Shown here one piece after another: positions 24,794 to 34,185 of a DNA stretch of 64,000 nucleotides (position 1 is its first letter; each line of letters begins with the position of its first letter). The translations under genes and the position numbers were made by a program. The notes under the pieces were generated by a model. It made no database searches and was not told the DNA's origin. It worked only from the letters and a program-made list of their open reading frames with translations. This DNA is from Cacconaster sp045617505 (GTDB lineage: Bacteria; Bacteroidota; Bacteroidia; Bacteroidales; UBA932). The stretch is taken from contig JAZLIS010000107.1 of assembly GCA_045617505.1 (NCBI GenBank), positions 9,698 to 73,697 of the forward strand, written 5' to 3'.

Positions 24794-26284
24794 TCAATAT
24801 GCTCTGGCAAAAATCACTCTGCGATGTGAAGGCTTGCCGCTATAGACGCATTGGCCTTCCTCTTCACATACGCAGGAGTCAATGGGGATACAACGTATTG
24901 TTGCCTTTGTCTCCTCCTTGATTTTCTCTTCAGTTTCAGGAGTACCGTCCCAATGGCAGAGCAGGAAGCCTCCCTCCTCTATCTTCTCCTTAAATTCCTC
25001 CCAGGTGTCAACCTTGATGATATTGTTGTCCCGGAACTGAAGAGCCTTGGCATACATATTCTTTTGTATCTCATCAAGCAAGGTGTGGATATGATTTGCA
25101 AGCCCCTGCTGGGGAACGCTCTCCTTTGTCGAAAGGTCACGACGTGCAAGTTCGACGTTACCGGCCTCCAGATCGCGGGGGCCTATTACCACGCGGACGG
25201 GCACTCCCTTGAGCTCCCACTCAGCGAACTTGAAGCCGGGACGAAGGTTGTCACGGTTATCTATCCTGACACTTATGCCCCTCTCCTCCATCTCCTTCTT
25301 CAACTGCTCCATACGCGCTACGATTGCATTCTTCTCATCATCGGTCTTGAAGATGGGCACCATAACCACCTGTATCGGAGCCAGCGCCGGAGGAAGCACC
25401 AGGCCGTTGTTGTCGGAATGACACATTATCAGGGCACCCATAAGACGGGTTGAAACGCCCCAGGAGGTGGCCCATACATAATCCAGCTTGCCCTCCTTGT
25501 TGGCATACTGAACCTCGAACGCCTTGGCGAAATTCTGCCCGAGGAAATGGGATGTTCCGGCCTGAAGAGCCTTCCCGTCCTGCATCATAGCCTCGATGCT
25601 GTACGTATCAACCGCGCCGGCAAAACGCTCGGTCTCGGACTTGTGGCCCACAACAACCGGCATCGCCATATATTCGCGGGCGAACTTTGCATAGACTCCG
25701 ACCATCCTTTGAGCCTCCTCGATTGCCTCAATCTCGGTTGCGTGGGCGGTATGCCCCTCCTGCCAGAGGAATTCCGCAGTCCTGAGGAACAGACGGGTGC
25801 GCATCTCCCAGCGGACAACGTTGGCCCACTGGTTGCAGAGAATCGGAAGATCTCTCCAGGATTTAATCCAGTTTTTATATGTGTTCCAGATTATGGTCTC
25901 GGACGTGGGGCGGACGACAAGTTCCTCCTCCAACTTTGCGTCCGGATCAACGACTACTCCCTTTCCGTCCGGGCTGAGCTTCAGGCGATGGTGAGTCACA
26001 ACCGCACATTCCTTTGCGAAACCCTCGACGTGCTCGGCCTCACGGCTCAGAAAAGATTTGGGAATGAACAGGGGGAAGTAGGCATTCTGATGCCCGGTTT
26101 CCTTGAACATCCTGTCAAGCTGATGCTGCATTTTTTCCCAGATTGCATAGCCGTAGGGCTTGATTACCATACAGCCCCTTACAGCGGACTGTTCCGCCAG
26201 ATCCGCCTTCACTACAAGATTATTGTACCACTTGGAATAATCCTCTTCCCTGTTGGTCACTTCCTTATTTGAAATCTCCGCCAT
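24794..26284 (-). CDS. proS: Prolyl-tRNA synthetase, short archaeal/eukaryotic type
   Basis: 496 residues, the short form without the bacterial editing insertion. Class II motifs: VKPYGYAIWEKMQHQLDRMFKETGHQNAYFPLF (motif 1 region), VRPTSETIIWNTY and RTAEFLWQEGHTAHAT (motif 2), ARTSWGVSTR-like GVSTRLMGALIM (motif 3), followed by the anticodon-binding domain (VRIDNRDNLRPGFKFAEWELKGVPVRV). The C-terminal zinc-type domain ends ARAY, as usual for this subgroup. It charges tRNA-Pro. The promoter TACTTTTG at 26329-26336 lies 45 bases upstream. Confidence 0.95.
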   Translation of the reverse strand: MAEISNKEVTNREEDYSKWYNNLVVKADLAEQSAVRGCMVIKPYGYAIWEKMQHQLDRMFKETGHQNAYFPLFIPKSFLSREAEHVEGFAKECAVVTHHRLKLSPDGKGVVVDPDAKLEEELVVRPTSETIIWNTYKNWIKSWRDLPILCNQWANVVRWEMRTRLFLRTAEFLWQEGHTAHATEIEAIEEAQRMVGVYAKFAREYMAMPVVVGHKSETERFAGAVDTYSIEAMMQDGKALQAGTSHFLGQNFAKAFEVQYANKEGKLDYVWATSWGVSTRLMGALIMCHSDNNGLVLPPALAPIQVVMVPIFKTDDEKNAIVARMEQLKKEMEERGISVRIDNRDNLRPGFKFAEWELKGVPVRVVIGPRDLEAGNVELARRDLSTKESVPQQGLANHIHTLLDEIQKNMYAKALQFRDNNIIKVDTWEEFKEKIEEGGFLLCHWDGTPETEEKIKEETKATIRCIPIDSCVCEEEGQCVYSGKPSHRRVIFARAY

Positions 26285-26320
26285 ATTTGTATTGGTATGG
26301 ATGTTGCTTTAATTATTTAT

Positions 26321-26336
26321 TATATTTGCAAAAGTA
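26321..26336. promoter_or_regulatory. Back-to-back -7 elements between proS and the lipoprotein gene
   Basis: The + strand has TATATTTG (26321-26328) and the minus strand reads TACTTTTG across 26329-26336. Both match TAnnTTTG and abut exactly. The 15-mer TATATTTGCAAAAGT is identical to the one at 14759-14773. Polymerase could bind in only one direction at a time. Confidence 0.55.
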
Positions 26337-26352
26337 CAAATAATACTGACAC

Positions 26353-26358
26353 AGGAGG
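26353..26358 (+). promoter_or_regulatory. Strong Shine-Dalgarno site (AGGAGG)
   Basis: A full AGGAGG lies six bases before the ATG at 26365. Such sites are rare in Bacteroidota and no other gene in this window has one this strong, so it fixes the start. Confidence 0.6.
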
Positions 26359-26364
26359 TAAAAA

Positions 26365-27345
26365 ATGAACAACAAACTTTTCGCAATTATCACTTTGTTG
26401 ACCGCCATTTTGCTAACAAGCTCTTGTGTATCTACAAGATACTACTCGTCAGCAACTTATGGCGACGATATCTACTACCGCCCCACTTCCGATTCCAGAG
26501 CGCGGATGGTCAGTGCAATGGTAACGGAGCAGGAGCAGAAGAAGAAAGAGGAATTCCTCGCCAAAGATGATGACGGGAATCTCTATCTGATTACAGAATA
26601 TGCAAACGGAGAGAGTTATGAGACACGGCTCCACAAATTCGACAGTCCGGTCTATACCTTCTCTATCGATTTCGGTCCCTGGGGCTATCCCTGGTACAAC
26701 CCGTGGTGGGGCACATACATCTACCCTTACGGGCCTCACTGGGCTTCTTTCAACTGGAGATTCGGAATCTGGTGGGATCCATGGATGAGTCCCGGGTGGT
26801 ATTATCCTCCCTACGGATACCCCTGCGGCCTCGGATGGTACACCTACAGTTATGGTTGGCATCACGGCCCCGGATGGTATCACAGGCCTGTTGTCATCGA
26901 CCGCGGTCCGGTAATCAATCATCCACGCTCCTCTACGGGAGGAGGCGGAACCTACAGGCAATCCGGTTCACCCAGAGGCTCATCAACCTACAGGCAGACG
27001 GCATCCGGCTCATATATGGGAAGAAGCGGCGGAACCAGATATTCTGTCAGCGGAACCAGCGCAAGACACGGCTCTTCTGTCTCTCAGCAGGGAACATCCG
27101 GGACAAGGATTTCAACTTCGTCCAGCCGCAAGGCAACAAGAGTGAAGGGAAGCAGTTCCTCCTCGACCACCAGAAGTTCTTACAGCACCACCCGCAGCAG
27201 CAATTACGGAGGTAATTACAGCAGCGGCAGCCGTTCCGGCGGCGGATATTCCGGCGGAGGCGGATACTCAGGCGGTGGTGGTGGATACAGCAGCGGTGGA
27301 AATGCAGGAGGCGGCGGCTCGCACAGCGGCGGCGGCAGAAGATAG
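26365..27345 (+). CDS. Trp/Tyr/Gly/Ser-rich lipoprotein of unknown function
   Basis: 326 residues with lipobox LTSSC (Cys21). Residues about 35-100 are a normal charged domain (EQEQKKKEEFLAKDDDGNLYLITEY). Residues about 105-175 are very rich in Trp, Tyr, Pro and Gly (GPWGYPWYNPWWGTY, YGYPCGLGWY). The last 140 residues are low-complexity Ser/Thr/Arg then Gly/Ser repeats (GGGYSGGGGYSGGGGGY). Bacteroidales genomes carry similar Trp-rich lipoproteins labelled hypothetical. The tail resembles flexible, sticky envelope proteins, but no function can be assigned. A strong ribosome-binding site suggests high expression. Confidence 0.75.
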   Translation: MNNKLFAIITLLTAILLTSSCVSTRYYSSATYGDDIYYRPTSDSRARMVSAMVTEQEQKKKEEFLAKDDDGNLYLITEYANGESYETRLHKFDSPVYTFSIDFGPWGYPWYNPWWGTYIYPYGPHWASFNWRFGIWWDPWMSPGWYYPPYGYPCGLGWYTYSYGWHHGPGWYHRPVVIDRGPVINHPRSSTGGGGTYRQSGSPRGSSTYRQTASGSYMGRSGGTRYSVSGTSARHGSSVSQQGTSGTRISTSSSRKATRVKGSSSSSTTRSSYSTTRSSNYGGNYSSGSRSGGGYSGGGGYSGGGGGYSSGGNAGGGGSHSGGGRR

Positions 27346-27375
27346 CAACATTAACGTTTCAAAATTGAGCCAAAA

Positions 27376-28914
27376 ATGAAAAGAATCACAATCCTTACCA
27401 TAGCGATTGCCGTTTCGTTCGGTCTGTCGGCCCAGACCGCGGATATGGCGGTAAAAGTATCAGAGCAGCAATATGAAGGCTCCGCCAGAACTCTGGCAAT
27501 GGGGAATGCTTTCACTGCGCTGGGAGGCGACATAGGCGCCCTGAGCATAAACCCCGCAAGTTCAGGGACAATGAGAAGTTCCGCATTCTCCTTCTCACCA
27601 TCAATCAATATAGCCCGCGGAAAGGCGGACTATCTGGGGATAACAACGAAGGACAATTCAACACGCTTCTCAATGGCCAATGCCGGCTTCGTCTGGAATT
27701 TCGACACGGGTAACTATTCCGGCCTGCTGAACCTGAATCTGGGGCTCTCCTTCAACAGGAGAAACAACTACAACTCGTTTATGAGTGCCGGTGGGACCAC
27801 CAGCGAATCTTCGATGCTGAGCGCCATCGCCCACAACCTGTACGGCACGCCATACACCGCCCTTGAGAAGAGCAACGGCTATGACCCTTTCAACAACACT
27901 GCGCTCAGCTGGCCCTCCATCCTCGCCTGGAACACATACCTTCTGGCAACGGTAGATCCTTTCACCGACGATGAATATATGTCATCGACCGAGAATCTGG
28001 ACGAAGAGACCTACGAACTCTCCATACCGGCGGACCTGAAACAGACATTCAACCGCAATTCATACGGAGGGGCAAATGAATTCACCATCAATCTGGGTTC
28101 AAATATCTCCGATATACTCTACCTTGGCGTAAACCTGAATTTCACTACTGTCGATTACACCTACGAAGAGAATTTCAATGAAGCGGCCATTGACAGCAGG
28201 CTGTTTCAGGACGGGTTCGTCCAGATGAACCACAATACCTGGCTTACGGTGAAAGGTTCCGGCTTCGACGCCAAGTTCGGCGCAATTCTCACTCCGGTCA
28301 AAGGCTTGAGAATCGGAGCCACATTCACCACTCCAACGTCATACAGACTTACAGACACTTGGGCCAACGGTATGACTTCCGAATTCAACAACGGCAAGAG
28401 ATACTCGATGAACTCACCTACAGGGACATACAGTTACCGTATGACTTCGCCCCTGCGTTTCGGAGTCGGTCTGGCATACGTGTTCAACAAGGCGCTCATC
28501 AGTTTCGACTATGAACGGGTTGACTACTCCACAGCAAAACTACGCTCGGACAACAACAGCATAGAGTCCGCCATTGAACTGGAGAACGACATTATCCGTC
28601 AATACTACGGAGCCTCCAATATCATCCGCGTGGGTGGTGAAGTGTGGTGTTCTGACAAACTTGCTCTCAGAGCCGGTTATGCCCAATACGGCGCAACCTC
28701 CGAATATGAGACAAGTGACAGATTCATCAGCGGAGGTCTGGGATGCCGGCTCAGCAAGGCCAGTTCACTGGATTTCACCTATCAGCACAGGATGAACCAG
28801 AAATACGACTTCACAATATACGACTATGACGAGCCCTGTGACCTGAAGGGGCCGACAGGCAATGTGGCCTATTCGGGCAGCAGGTTCATCCTTTCATACA
28901 CGCTCAAATTCTGA
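27376..28914 (+). CDS. FadL/OMPP1-type outer-membrane protein
   Basis: 512 residues with a signal peptide (ITILTIAIAVSFGLSAQ). The mature start has EGSARTLAMGNAFTALGGDIGALSINPASSG, the N-terminal hatch-type signature of the FadL/TodX and PorV-like family. The rest shows barrel strands, and the C-terminus ends in a strand with terminal Phe (SRFILSYTLKF) suited to outer-membrane insertion. Family members transport hydrophobic compounds. Substrate is unknown. It starts 30 bases after the Trp-rich lipoprotein and may be cotranscribed. It ends six bases from the convergent transporter gene. Confidence 0.85.
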   Translation: MKRITILTIAIAVSFGLSAQTADMAVKVSEQQYEGSARTLAMGNAFTALGGDIGALSINPASSGTMRSSAFSFSPSINIARGKADYLGITTKDNSTRFSMANAGFVWNFDTGNYSGLLNLNLGLSFNRRNNYNSFMSAGGTTSESSMLSAIAHNLYGTPYTALEKSNGYDPFNNTALSWPSILAWNTYLLATVDPFTDDEYMSSTENLDEETYELSIPADLKQTFNRNSYGGANEFTINLGSNISDILYLGVNLNFTTVDYTYEENFNEAAIDSRLFQDGFVQMNHNTWLTVKGSGFDAKFGAILTPVKGLRIGATFTTPTSYRLTDTWANGMTSEFNNGKRYSMNSPTGTYSYRMTSPLRFGVGLAYVFNKALISFDYERVDYSTAKLRSDNNSIESAIELENDIIRQYYGASNIIRVGGEVWCSDKLALRAGYAQYGATSEYETSDRFISGGLGCRLSKASSLDFTYQHRMNQKYDFTIYDYDEPCDLKGPTGNVAYSGSRFILSYTLKF

Positions 28915-28920
28915 TTCCGT

Positions 28921-29442
28921 TCAATAGAGCAGGATGCCGGCCAGTGCCGAAAGAGCGATAAGCAGCATCGTATCCACTTTCAGGAAGGTGGCAACAGCGC
29001 AGACGATGAAAATCCCGAAGCTTTTGAAATCCACAAAAGTTTCGGGATTTGCAAATGAGAGTGCCGCTGCTCCTATCATTCCGCAGACCACCGGATTCAT
29101 CCAGGAAAGAGCCCCCTTCATGATCCTGCTTTTCTGCAGTTTGTTATAGAAAAGGACGATTGCCACCATTATTGTAAGAGGGGGCAGACACACCGCAAAA
29201 GTAGCCAATATGCTCCCCAATACACTCCCGGTGACAGTATATCCGACGTATGTCGCGCAGTTTACCGCAATCGGCCCCGGAGTCATCTGACTTACGGCGA
29301 CAATATCCGCCAGTTGGCCTGATGTCAACCACCCGTGTCGGCTCACAATTTCGTTCTGAATCAGGGAAATCATTGCGTAACCGCCCCCAAATCCGAAAAA
29401 ACCTATCTTGAGGTATGAGAAGAAAAGCTGCAGATATATCAT
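28921..29442 (-). CDS. Chromate transporter family protein, second half
   Basis: 173 residues from ATG 29442. This start overlaps the upstream gene stop by ATGA, so I reject the long N-terminal extension. It has the half-size CHR motifs FFGFGGGYAMISLIQNEIV and QMTPGPIAVNCATYVGY and about five or six hydrophobic segments. With its partner at 29439 it would form the two-gene short-chain CHR type. Such pairs may transport chromate or another anion; the true substrate in gut Bacteroidales is unknown. Confidence 0.88.
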   Translation of the reverse strand: MIYLQLFFSYLKIGFFGFGGGYAMISLIQNEIVSRHGWLTSGQLADIVAVSQMTPGPIAVNCATYVGYTVTGSVLGSILATFAVCLPPLTIMVAIVLFYNKLQKSRIMKGALSWMNPVVCGMIGAAALSFANPETFVDFKSFGIFIVCAVATFLKVDTMLLIALSALAGILLY

Positions 29443-29966
29443 TTGCCGTAAAGAGCCATAGTTATGCCGAGCAGAGCCGCACCGAGAAGGAGCCAGACGG
29501 GGGATACACCGATAAAAAAGACAACACACACCACTACAATGGCCAAACCCCTGAACCACCATCCCAGACGCACCAGCATCTTCAAAAAAGGGACAGCAAT
29601 CAGGGCAACGACGGCCGGTCTGATTCCCTTGAAAGCTGATGCCACTACCGGATTTTCCTGATATCCGTCAAGAAAGAGAGCAATCAGGAGTATTATCACA
29701 AATGACGGAAGCACCGCACCGAGAACCGAGGCGACAGCCCCGGGAAAGCCTTTCATCTTATAGCCGACAAAAACGGCAGTATTGAGCGAAAAGGGGCCGG
29801 GAGCCCCCTGGGCAAGAGTGAATCTGTCATAGAAATCATCCTTTTCAAACCATTTCTTCTTTTCCACAACCTCTCTCTCTATCATCGGAATCATCGCATA
29901 ACCGGCTCCGAAGGTAAAGGCTCCTATTTTAAGAAAAGTCCAGAAAAGTTCCAGAACAAGTTTCAT
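29439..29966 (-). CDS. Chromate transporter family protein, first half
   Basis: 175 residues with the paired CHR motifs AFTFGAGYAMIPMIEREVV and LAQGAPGPFSLNTAVFVGYKMKG, and several membrane helices. It ends in a 4-base ATGA overlap with its partner and begins with a 4-base overlap with the DUF4252 gene, implying translational coupling of all three. Confidence 0.88.
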   Translation of the reverse strand: MKLVLELFWTFLKIGAFTFGAGYAMIPMIEREVVEKKKWFEKDDFYDRFTLAQGAPGPFSLNTAVFVGYKMKGFPGAVASVLGAVLPSFVIILLIALFLDGYQENPVVASAFKGIRPAVVALIAVPFLKMLVRLGWWFRGLAIVVVCVVFFIGVSPVWLLLGAALLGITMALYGK

Positions 29967-30457
29967 TTCCTATTGGATTTCTTCTCCTCAATGAGGTTCA
30001 TAATACGTTCAACGTCAGCATCACACGCAATCTTCATCGCCACAAGCCCGCCATCCTTGCAAGCATATATGACAAAATCCACGATTCTGTCACCGTCCAT
30101 CTTGCAGAGGAAGTCGGAATTCTCCTCAAGGACGGCAGAGGAAACAGTCCGAACACTGACGTAGGTGGAATCGGCGCACAATAAAGCAAGTTCCTCAAGT
30201 GTACGGCCCTTGTCAACCGGAGAGTCCTCACCGATCTGGAACATATCCATCTGCTTCAGATTGAGGGCATCAAAGAGGCGCCTGGTCTCCTTGTCCAGCC
30301 CCAGAAAGGGCTTCATCAGATTGAATGTCTTTTTGGAAAGGGTGATATAGGTGACCCCTTCCACATTCGAATAGTTTTTAAACAAATCGCCCGCATCCCC
30401 GGCATACGCTCCCAAGGAAAACACGACTGCACATACCAACAGCACAAATCTTTTCAT
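29963..30457 (-). CDS. DUF4252-like exported protein
   Basis: 164 residues with a signal peptide (FVLLVCAVVFSLGAYA). The mature part (YSNVEGVTYITLSKKTFNLMKPF, a central loop, then DFVIYACKDGGLVAMKIACDADVERIMNLIEE) matches the DUF4252 pattern of Bacteroidota. The function is not known. It overlaps the first CHR gene by four bases, so it may be linked to that transporter in expression. Confidence 0.72.
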   Translation of the reverse strand: MKRFVLLVCAVVFSLGAYAGDAGDLFKNYSNVEGVTYITLSKKTFNLMKPFLGLDKETRRLFDALNLKQMDMFQIGEDSPVDKGRTLEELALLCADSTYVSVRTVSSAVLEENSDFLCKMDGDRIVDFVIYACKDGGLVAMKIACDADVERIMNLIEEKKSNRK

Positions 30458-30492
30458 CTTTATATATTATTATGTTACAGGGTATCCGGGAA

Positions 30493-31845
30493 TCAGAAGT
30501 ACTCGTGGAAGAGAGCTGCTGACATCATCCCCTTGAAGAGCTGATCAATAAGGAAACTCTCATTGGGGGAATGAATCACGTCCCTCTCCAGTCCGAACCC
30601 CATCAGAAGGGGGTCGGCCCCGAGTTCACGCTGCATCTGAGCCAGAATTGCTATGCTTCCGCCGCCGCGGCTGGGCACAGGCTCCACGCCATATACCTGA
30701 CTCATCGCTTTTGAAGCCGCCTTGTAGGCTGCGGAACTTATCGGAATGAGGAAACCGTCGCCTCCGTGCTTCTCCTCGACTTCAACTTTCACCCCTTTGG
30801 GGGCAATCGCCTTGAAATGGGAGGTAAACAGCTCCGCAATAGTCCGGCTGTCCTGATTGGGAACAAGCCTCATGGAAATCTTCGCGTGAGCGCAGGAAGG
30901 AATCACGGTCTTGGAACCTTCGGCAGTATAGCCACCCCATATCCCATTCACGTCCAGACAGGGACGGATGCCAACGCGTTCAAGAGTGGAATATCCTTTT
31001 TCACCCGTCAGGGCATCCACCCCTATTGAAGCCTTGTACTCCTCCTCATTGTATGGGGCTCTTGCCAACATCTTCCTGTCGGCATCGGAGAGTTCAATCA
31101 CATCATCATAAAAGCCTTTGATTGTGATGCGGCCGTCTTCGTCGATAAGAGACGATATCATACGGCACAGCGTGTTCAACGGATTGAATACCGCCCCTCC
31201 GTAATGGCCGGAGTGAAGGTCCTTATCAGGACCGGTAACCTTCACCTCCATATATGTTATCCCGCGCATCCCGCAATTGATTGAGGGGACCCGGTCGGAA
31301 ATCATCGTAGTGTCGGAAACCAGTATAACGTCGCTTTTGAGCAGTTCCCGATGCTCAGGAATCCACTTTGAAAGTGCTTCGGAGCCCATCTCCTCCTCTC
31401 CTTCCAGAATGAATTTGACGTTGTGCTTCAACTTCCCTTCCCGGACCAGATATTCGAATACCTTGATATGGATGAATGTCTGCCCCTTGTCATCATTGGC
31501 GCCACGGGCATAGATTGCCCCGTCCCTTATTTCGGGTTCAAAAGGGTCGGAATCCCACAGACTTATCGGATCCACGGGCATAACGTCATAATGACCATAG
31601 ACAAGGATTGTAGGGACATCGGCGCTGATAATCCTTTCGGCATAAACGACCGGGTTCCCCATTGTGGGGCATACCTCAGCCCTGTCGGCACCCGCCTGTT
31701 TCAGGAGTGCAGCAAGATATTCGGCACACCTTACCATATCGTTCTTCCTGTCAGAATCGGAACTTATCGAAGGAATCCTCAAAAGAGCAAACAACTCCTC
31801 GAAGAATCTCTCCCTGTTCCGGTCTATGTATTCTTTCATTTCCAT
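30493..31845 (-). CDS. M20 family dipeptidase
   Basis: 450 residues from MEMKEYIDRNRERF; the longer frame overlaps the neighbouring transporter. M20 metal-site motifs: ILVYGHYDVMPVDP, YARGANDDKGQTFI, ILEGEEEMGSEAL (catalytic Glu pair) and a late GFGLERDVIHSPNE. The lid domain has DLHSGHYGGAVFNPLNTLCRMI. It is probably a cytoplasmic dipeptidase of the CNDP-like subgroup; no signal peptide is seen. It is the last gene of the run that begins with the alkaline phosphatase. Confidence 0.9.
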   Translation of the reverse strand: MEMKEYIDRNRERFFEELFALLRIPSISSDSDRKNDMVRCAEYLAALLKQAGADRAEVCPTMGNPVVYAERIISADVPTILVYGHYDVMPVDPISLWDSDPFEPEIRDGAIYARGANDDKGQTFIHIKVFEYLVREGKLKHNVKFILEGEEEMGSEALSKWIPEHRELLKSDVILVSDTTMISDRVPSINCGMRGITYMEVKVTGPDKDLHSGHYGGAVFNPLNTLCRMISSLIDEDGRITIKGFYDDVIELSDADRKMLARAPYNEEEYKASIGVDALTGEKGYSTLERVGIRPCLDVNGIWGGYTAEGSKTVIPSCAHAKISMRLVPNQDSRTIAELFTSHFKAIAPKGVKVEVEEKHGGDGFLIPISSAAYKAASKAMSQVYGVEPVPSRGGGSIAILAQMQRELGADPLLMGFGLERDVIHSPNESFLIDQLFKGMMSAALFHEYF

Positions 31846-31862
31846 AAGAAGCGGTTTTGAAA

Positions 31863-32816
31863 TCACAGAGTTTTTCTTGATGAGCGGAAAACCGTTGATA
31901 TCACCAGCCCGCTGATAATATGCCATACTCCCCACCAGGCCGTTATCACAAGCATTCCTCCGTGAGGGGGCAGACCGGCAAAGATTGACGTACCAAGAAG
32001 CAGTACCAGTCCGAGTCCGGAATTCTGGATACCTGTCTCGACAGTCAGAGTCCGCCTGTCTTTTCTGGGAAGTTTCAGCAGCGATGCAGTTCCGAACCCG
32101 ATTGAAAGAGCCAGCAGATTATGAATCAGGACAACTATAAAGATATACTTGATGCATTTGAGGAATGCATCCATATTACCCATGAAGGAGAGTACCACAA
32201 TCGCAAGGAAGAAGAGTATGCTTATATACTGCAGAGGCTTCTTCAGGAATGCGGCCACCTTCGGAAGGAATCTTGAGGTGAGAATTCCAAGAGTCAGAGG
32301 AATTCCAAGAAGAATGAAAATCGTCTTGAAGACATCCCACAGAGGAATCGTCAAGGCCGGTATCTCACCCTGAATGTTGGCAAGATGCAGATACAAATTG
32401 CCGTAAAGCCAGAAGTTGAACGGTGTTGCCAGAACCGCAAAGGCAGTGCTGATAGCTGTAAGGCTGACTGACAGTTCCACATTAGCTTTGGAGAGGGAAC
32501 TCATAAAGTTTGAAATATTCCCTCCCGGGCAGGCCGCTACCAGAATCATACCCAGGGCCATTGACCAGGAGATGCTGTTCCCGAGTGCCAACGCAAGCAG
32601 GAAAGTGAACAGAGGCAACAGTACGAGCTGACATATCGCTCCCGCTATCACGGACTTGGGCTTCATAAAGACATTCTTGAACATTTTCGGTCTGATACCC
32701 AGAGCCACACCGTACATCACGAAAGCGAGGACGATGTTGATAACCTCCATTCCACCGGCATTGAGAGTCACATTGATGCCGTCAATCGTAGTAAAAACAG
32801 ATGAATCCGTATGCAT
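31863..32816 (-). CDS. Bile acid:sodium symporter (BASS) family transporter
   Basis: 317 residues with eight to ten predicted membrane segments. Family features: MYGVALGIRPKMFKNV, the conserved ACPGGNISNFMSSLSKANVELSVSLTAISTA and a late ETGIQNSGLGLVLLLG. BASS proteins import organic anions with sodium; many bacterial ones carry pantoate or other keto acids rather than bile acids, so the substrate is open. It starts three bases after the TonB-like gene. Confidence 0.88.
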   Translation of the reverse strand: MHTDSSVFTTIDGINVTLNAGGMEVINIVLAFVMYGVALGIRPKMFKNVFMKPKSVIAGAICQLVLLPLFTFLLALALGNSISWSMALGMILVAACPGGNISNFMSSLSKANVELSVSLTAISTAFAVLATPFNFWLYGNLYLHLANIQGEIPALTIPLWDVFKTIFILLGIPLTLGILTSRFLPKVAAFLKKPLQYISILFFLAIVVLSFMGNMDAFLKCIKYIFIVVLIHNLLALSIGFGTASLLKLPRKDRRTLTVETGIQNSGLGLVLLLGTSIFAGLPPHGGMLVITAWWGVWHIISGLVISTVFRSSRKTL

Positions 32817-32819
32817 ATA

Positions 32820-33557
32820 TCACTGCGCTATAAATCTGTATAAAATTGTCCCTGTCTGGCTTCTGTCAGCAGTCTGGGATGAATTGAATCTGGACCTCTT
32901 CGCAGCTTCCATTGCAAACTCGTGCAGAGAAACGTCAGCGGTAGATGCAGATTCCAACACACGCGCGCCTGTCACCCTTCCCTTCCTGTTGACTTCAATC
33001 TCGACCAGAACATCACCTGAACCGTAACCCTTGTAGGCAGGCACAGGCAGATAGATGGCCTTTCTGCCAATCAATTCGTAAGCAATCACGGACGGTCCCT
33101 GATAAACGGGCTGATTGTCATCCCTGTCATCATTGTCCACATTCCTCGAAGCAAGTTCAGCGGCATCATCGGCAGCCTTCTGAGCAAGAGCATCCCTTCT
33201 GGATGCATCAAGTTTACGCTGCAGCTCCTTCGCCTGGTCATATACCTCGGAAGGATTCTTGAACCGGTCATCCTTCAACTTGCTCCCCGCATCAACAGCC
33301 ACGTTACGGACATCATTGCGCGTGGATTTAAGGATATTGTCCAACTGTTCCTTCACGTCTTCCTTGAATTCCATCTCCTTTTCCCTCCTTTCCAATTCCT
33401 CCTGCTTCGTAAAATCAAGGACAAAGGAAGTTTCCATACTGGCCACCGTACCTATTGAGAACGAAAGGAGAATGATGAGAACAAAGAGATGAAAAATCAC
33501 GGTCGAATAGAATCCGACCCTGTGTTCTCTGATATATGCCTTGATTCTCAACCACAT
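32820..33557 (-). CDS. TonB-like energy transducer
   Basis: 245 residues. An N-terminal cytoplasmic stretch and a single membrane segment (FYSTVIFHLFVLIILLSFSIGTVAS) lead into a charged helical coiled-coil-like spacer (about 55-140, rich in Lys, Glu and Asp). A C-terminal TonB-type domain follows (GDVLVEIEVNRKGRVTGARVLESAS, AMEAAKRSRFN). It would pass ExbB/ExbD energy to outer-membrane receptors such as SusC. The Pro-rich spacer of classical TonB is absent. It overlaps udk by ten bases. Confidence 0.75.
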   Translation of the reverse strand: MWLRIKAYIREHRVGFYSTVIFHLFVLIILLSFSIGTVASMETSFVLDFTKQEELERREKEMEFKEDVKEQLDNILKSTRNDVRNVAVDAGSKLKDDRFKNPSEVYDQAKELQRKLDASRRDALAQKAADDAAELASRNVDNDDRDDNQPVYQGPSVIAYELIGRKAIYLPVPAYKGYGSGDVLVEIEVNRKGRVTGARVLESASTADVSLHEFAMEAAKRSRFNSSQTADRSQTGTILYRFIAQ

Positions 33558-34174
33558 TGCTCCTGTACGACAAACCGTCTTATTCCCTCCCAGAGCACCT
33601 TGATGGCCACTATGTTGTGCCCGCCCTGAGGCACTATAATATCAGCATAACGTTTGCTGGGAGCTATGAACTCCAGATGCATAGGCTTGACCGTCTTCTG
33701 ATAGCGTTCCATCACCCAGGGAACGGTCTTGCCCCTCTCCACTATGTCTCTGGCTATGATGCGCATAACCCTGTCGTCATCATCCGCATCGACATAGACC
33801 TTCACATCCATCTGCTCCCGGAGGCGCTTGTTGCAGAACACCAGAATCCCCTCCACAATCACGATATCTGCAGGCTCGACCCGAACAGTCTCCTTCTGTC
33901 TCGAACAGGTGAGGTATGAATACTGGGGTTGTTCCACCGCCTTTCCGGCTTTCAAGTCTGCAAGATGCTGATTCAGCAGGTCAAAATCGATGGAGTCGGG
34001 ATGGTCGAAGTTCAGAGCCTGACGTTCATCCATAGAGAGATGGCTCTGATCCTTGTAATAAGAATCCTGAGGTATCACCACCACCTTCTCAGTGGATGGC
34101 ACCCTCTTCACAATCTCCCTGACTACCGTCGATTTTCCGGAACCTGAACCTCCGGCTATGCCGATTACCATCAT
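33548..34174 (-). CDS. udk: Uridine kinase
   Basis: 208 residues, family length. P-loop GGSGSGKST (8-16), QDSYYKD, FDHPDSIDFDLL, YSYLTCSR and IVEGILVF are family motifs. It phosphorylates uridine and cytidine in pyrimidine salvage. It lies between asnS (11-base gap) and the TonB-like gene (10-base overlap). Confidence 0.96.
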   Translation of the reverse strand: MMVIGIAGGSGSGKSTVVREIVKRVPSTEKVVVIPQDSYYKDQSHLSMDERQALNFDHPDSIDFDLLNQHLADLKAGKAVEQPQYSYLTCSRQKETVRVEPADIVIVEGILVFCNKRLREQMDVKVYVDADDDDRVMRIIARDIVERGKTVPWVMERYQKTVKPMHLEFIAPSKRYADIIVPQGGHNIVAIKVLWEGIRRFVVQEQCG

Positions 34175-34185
34175 ATATACCTGTT

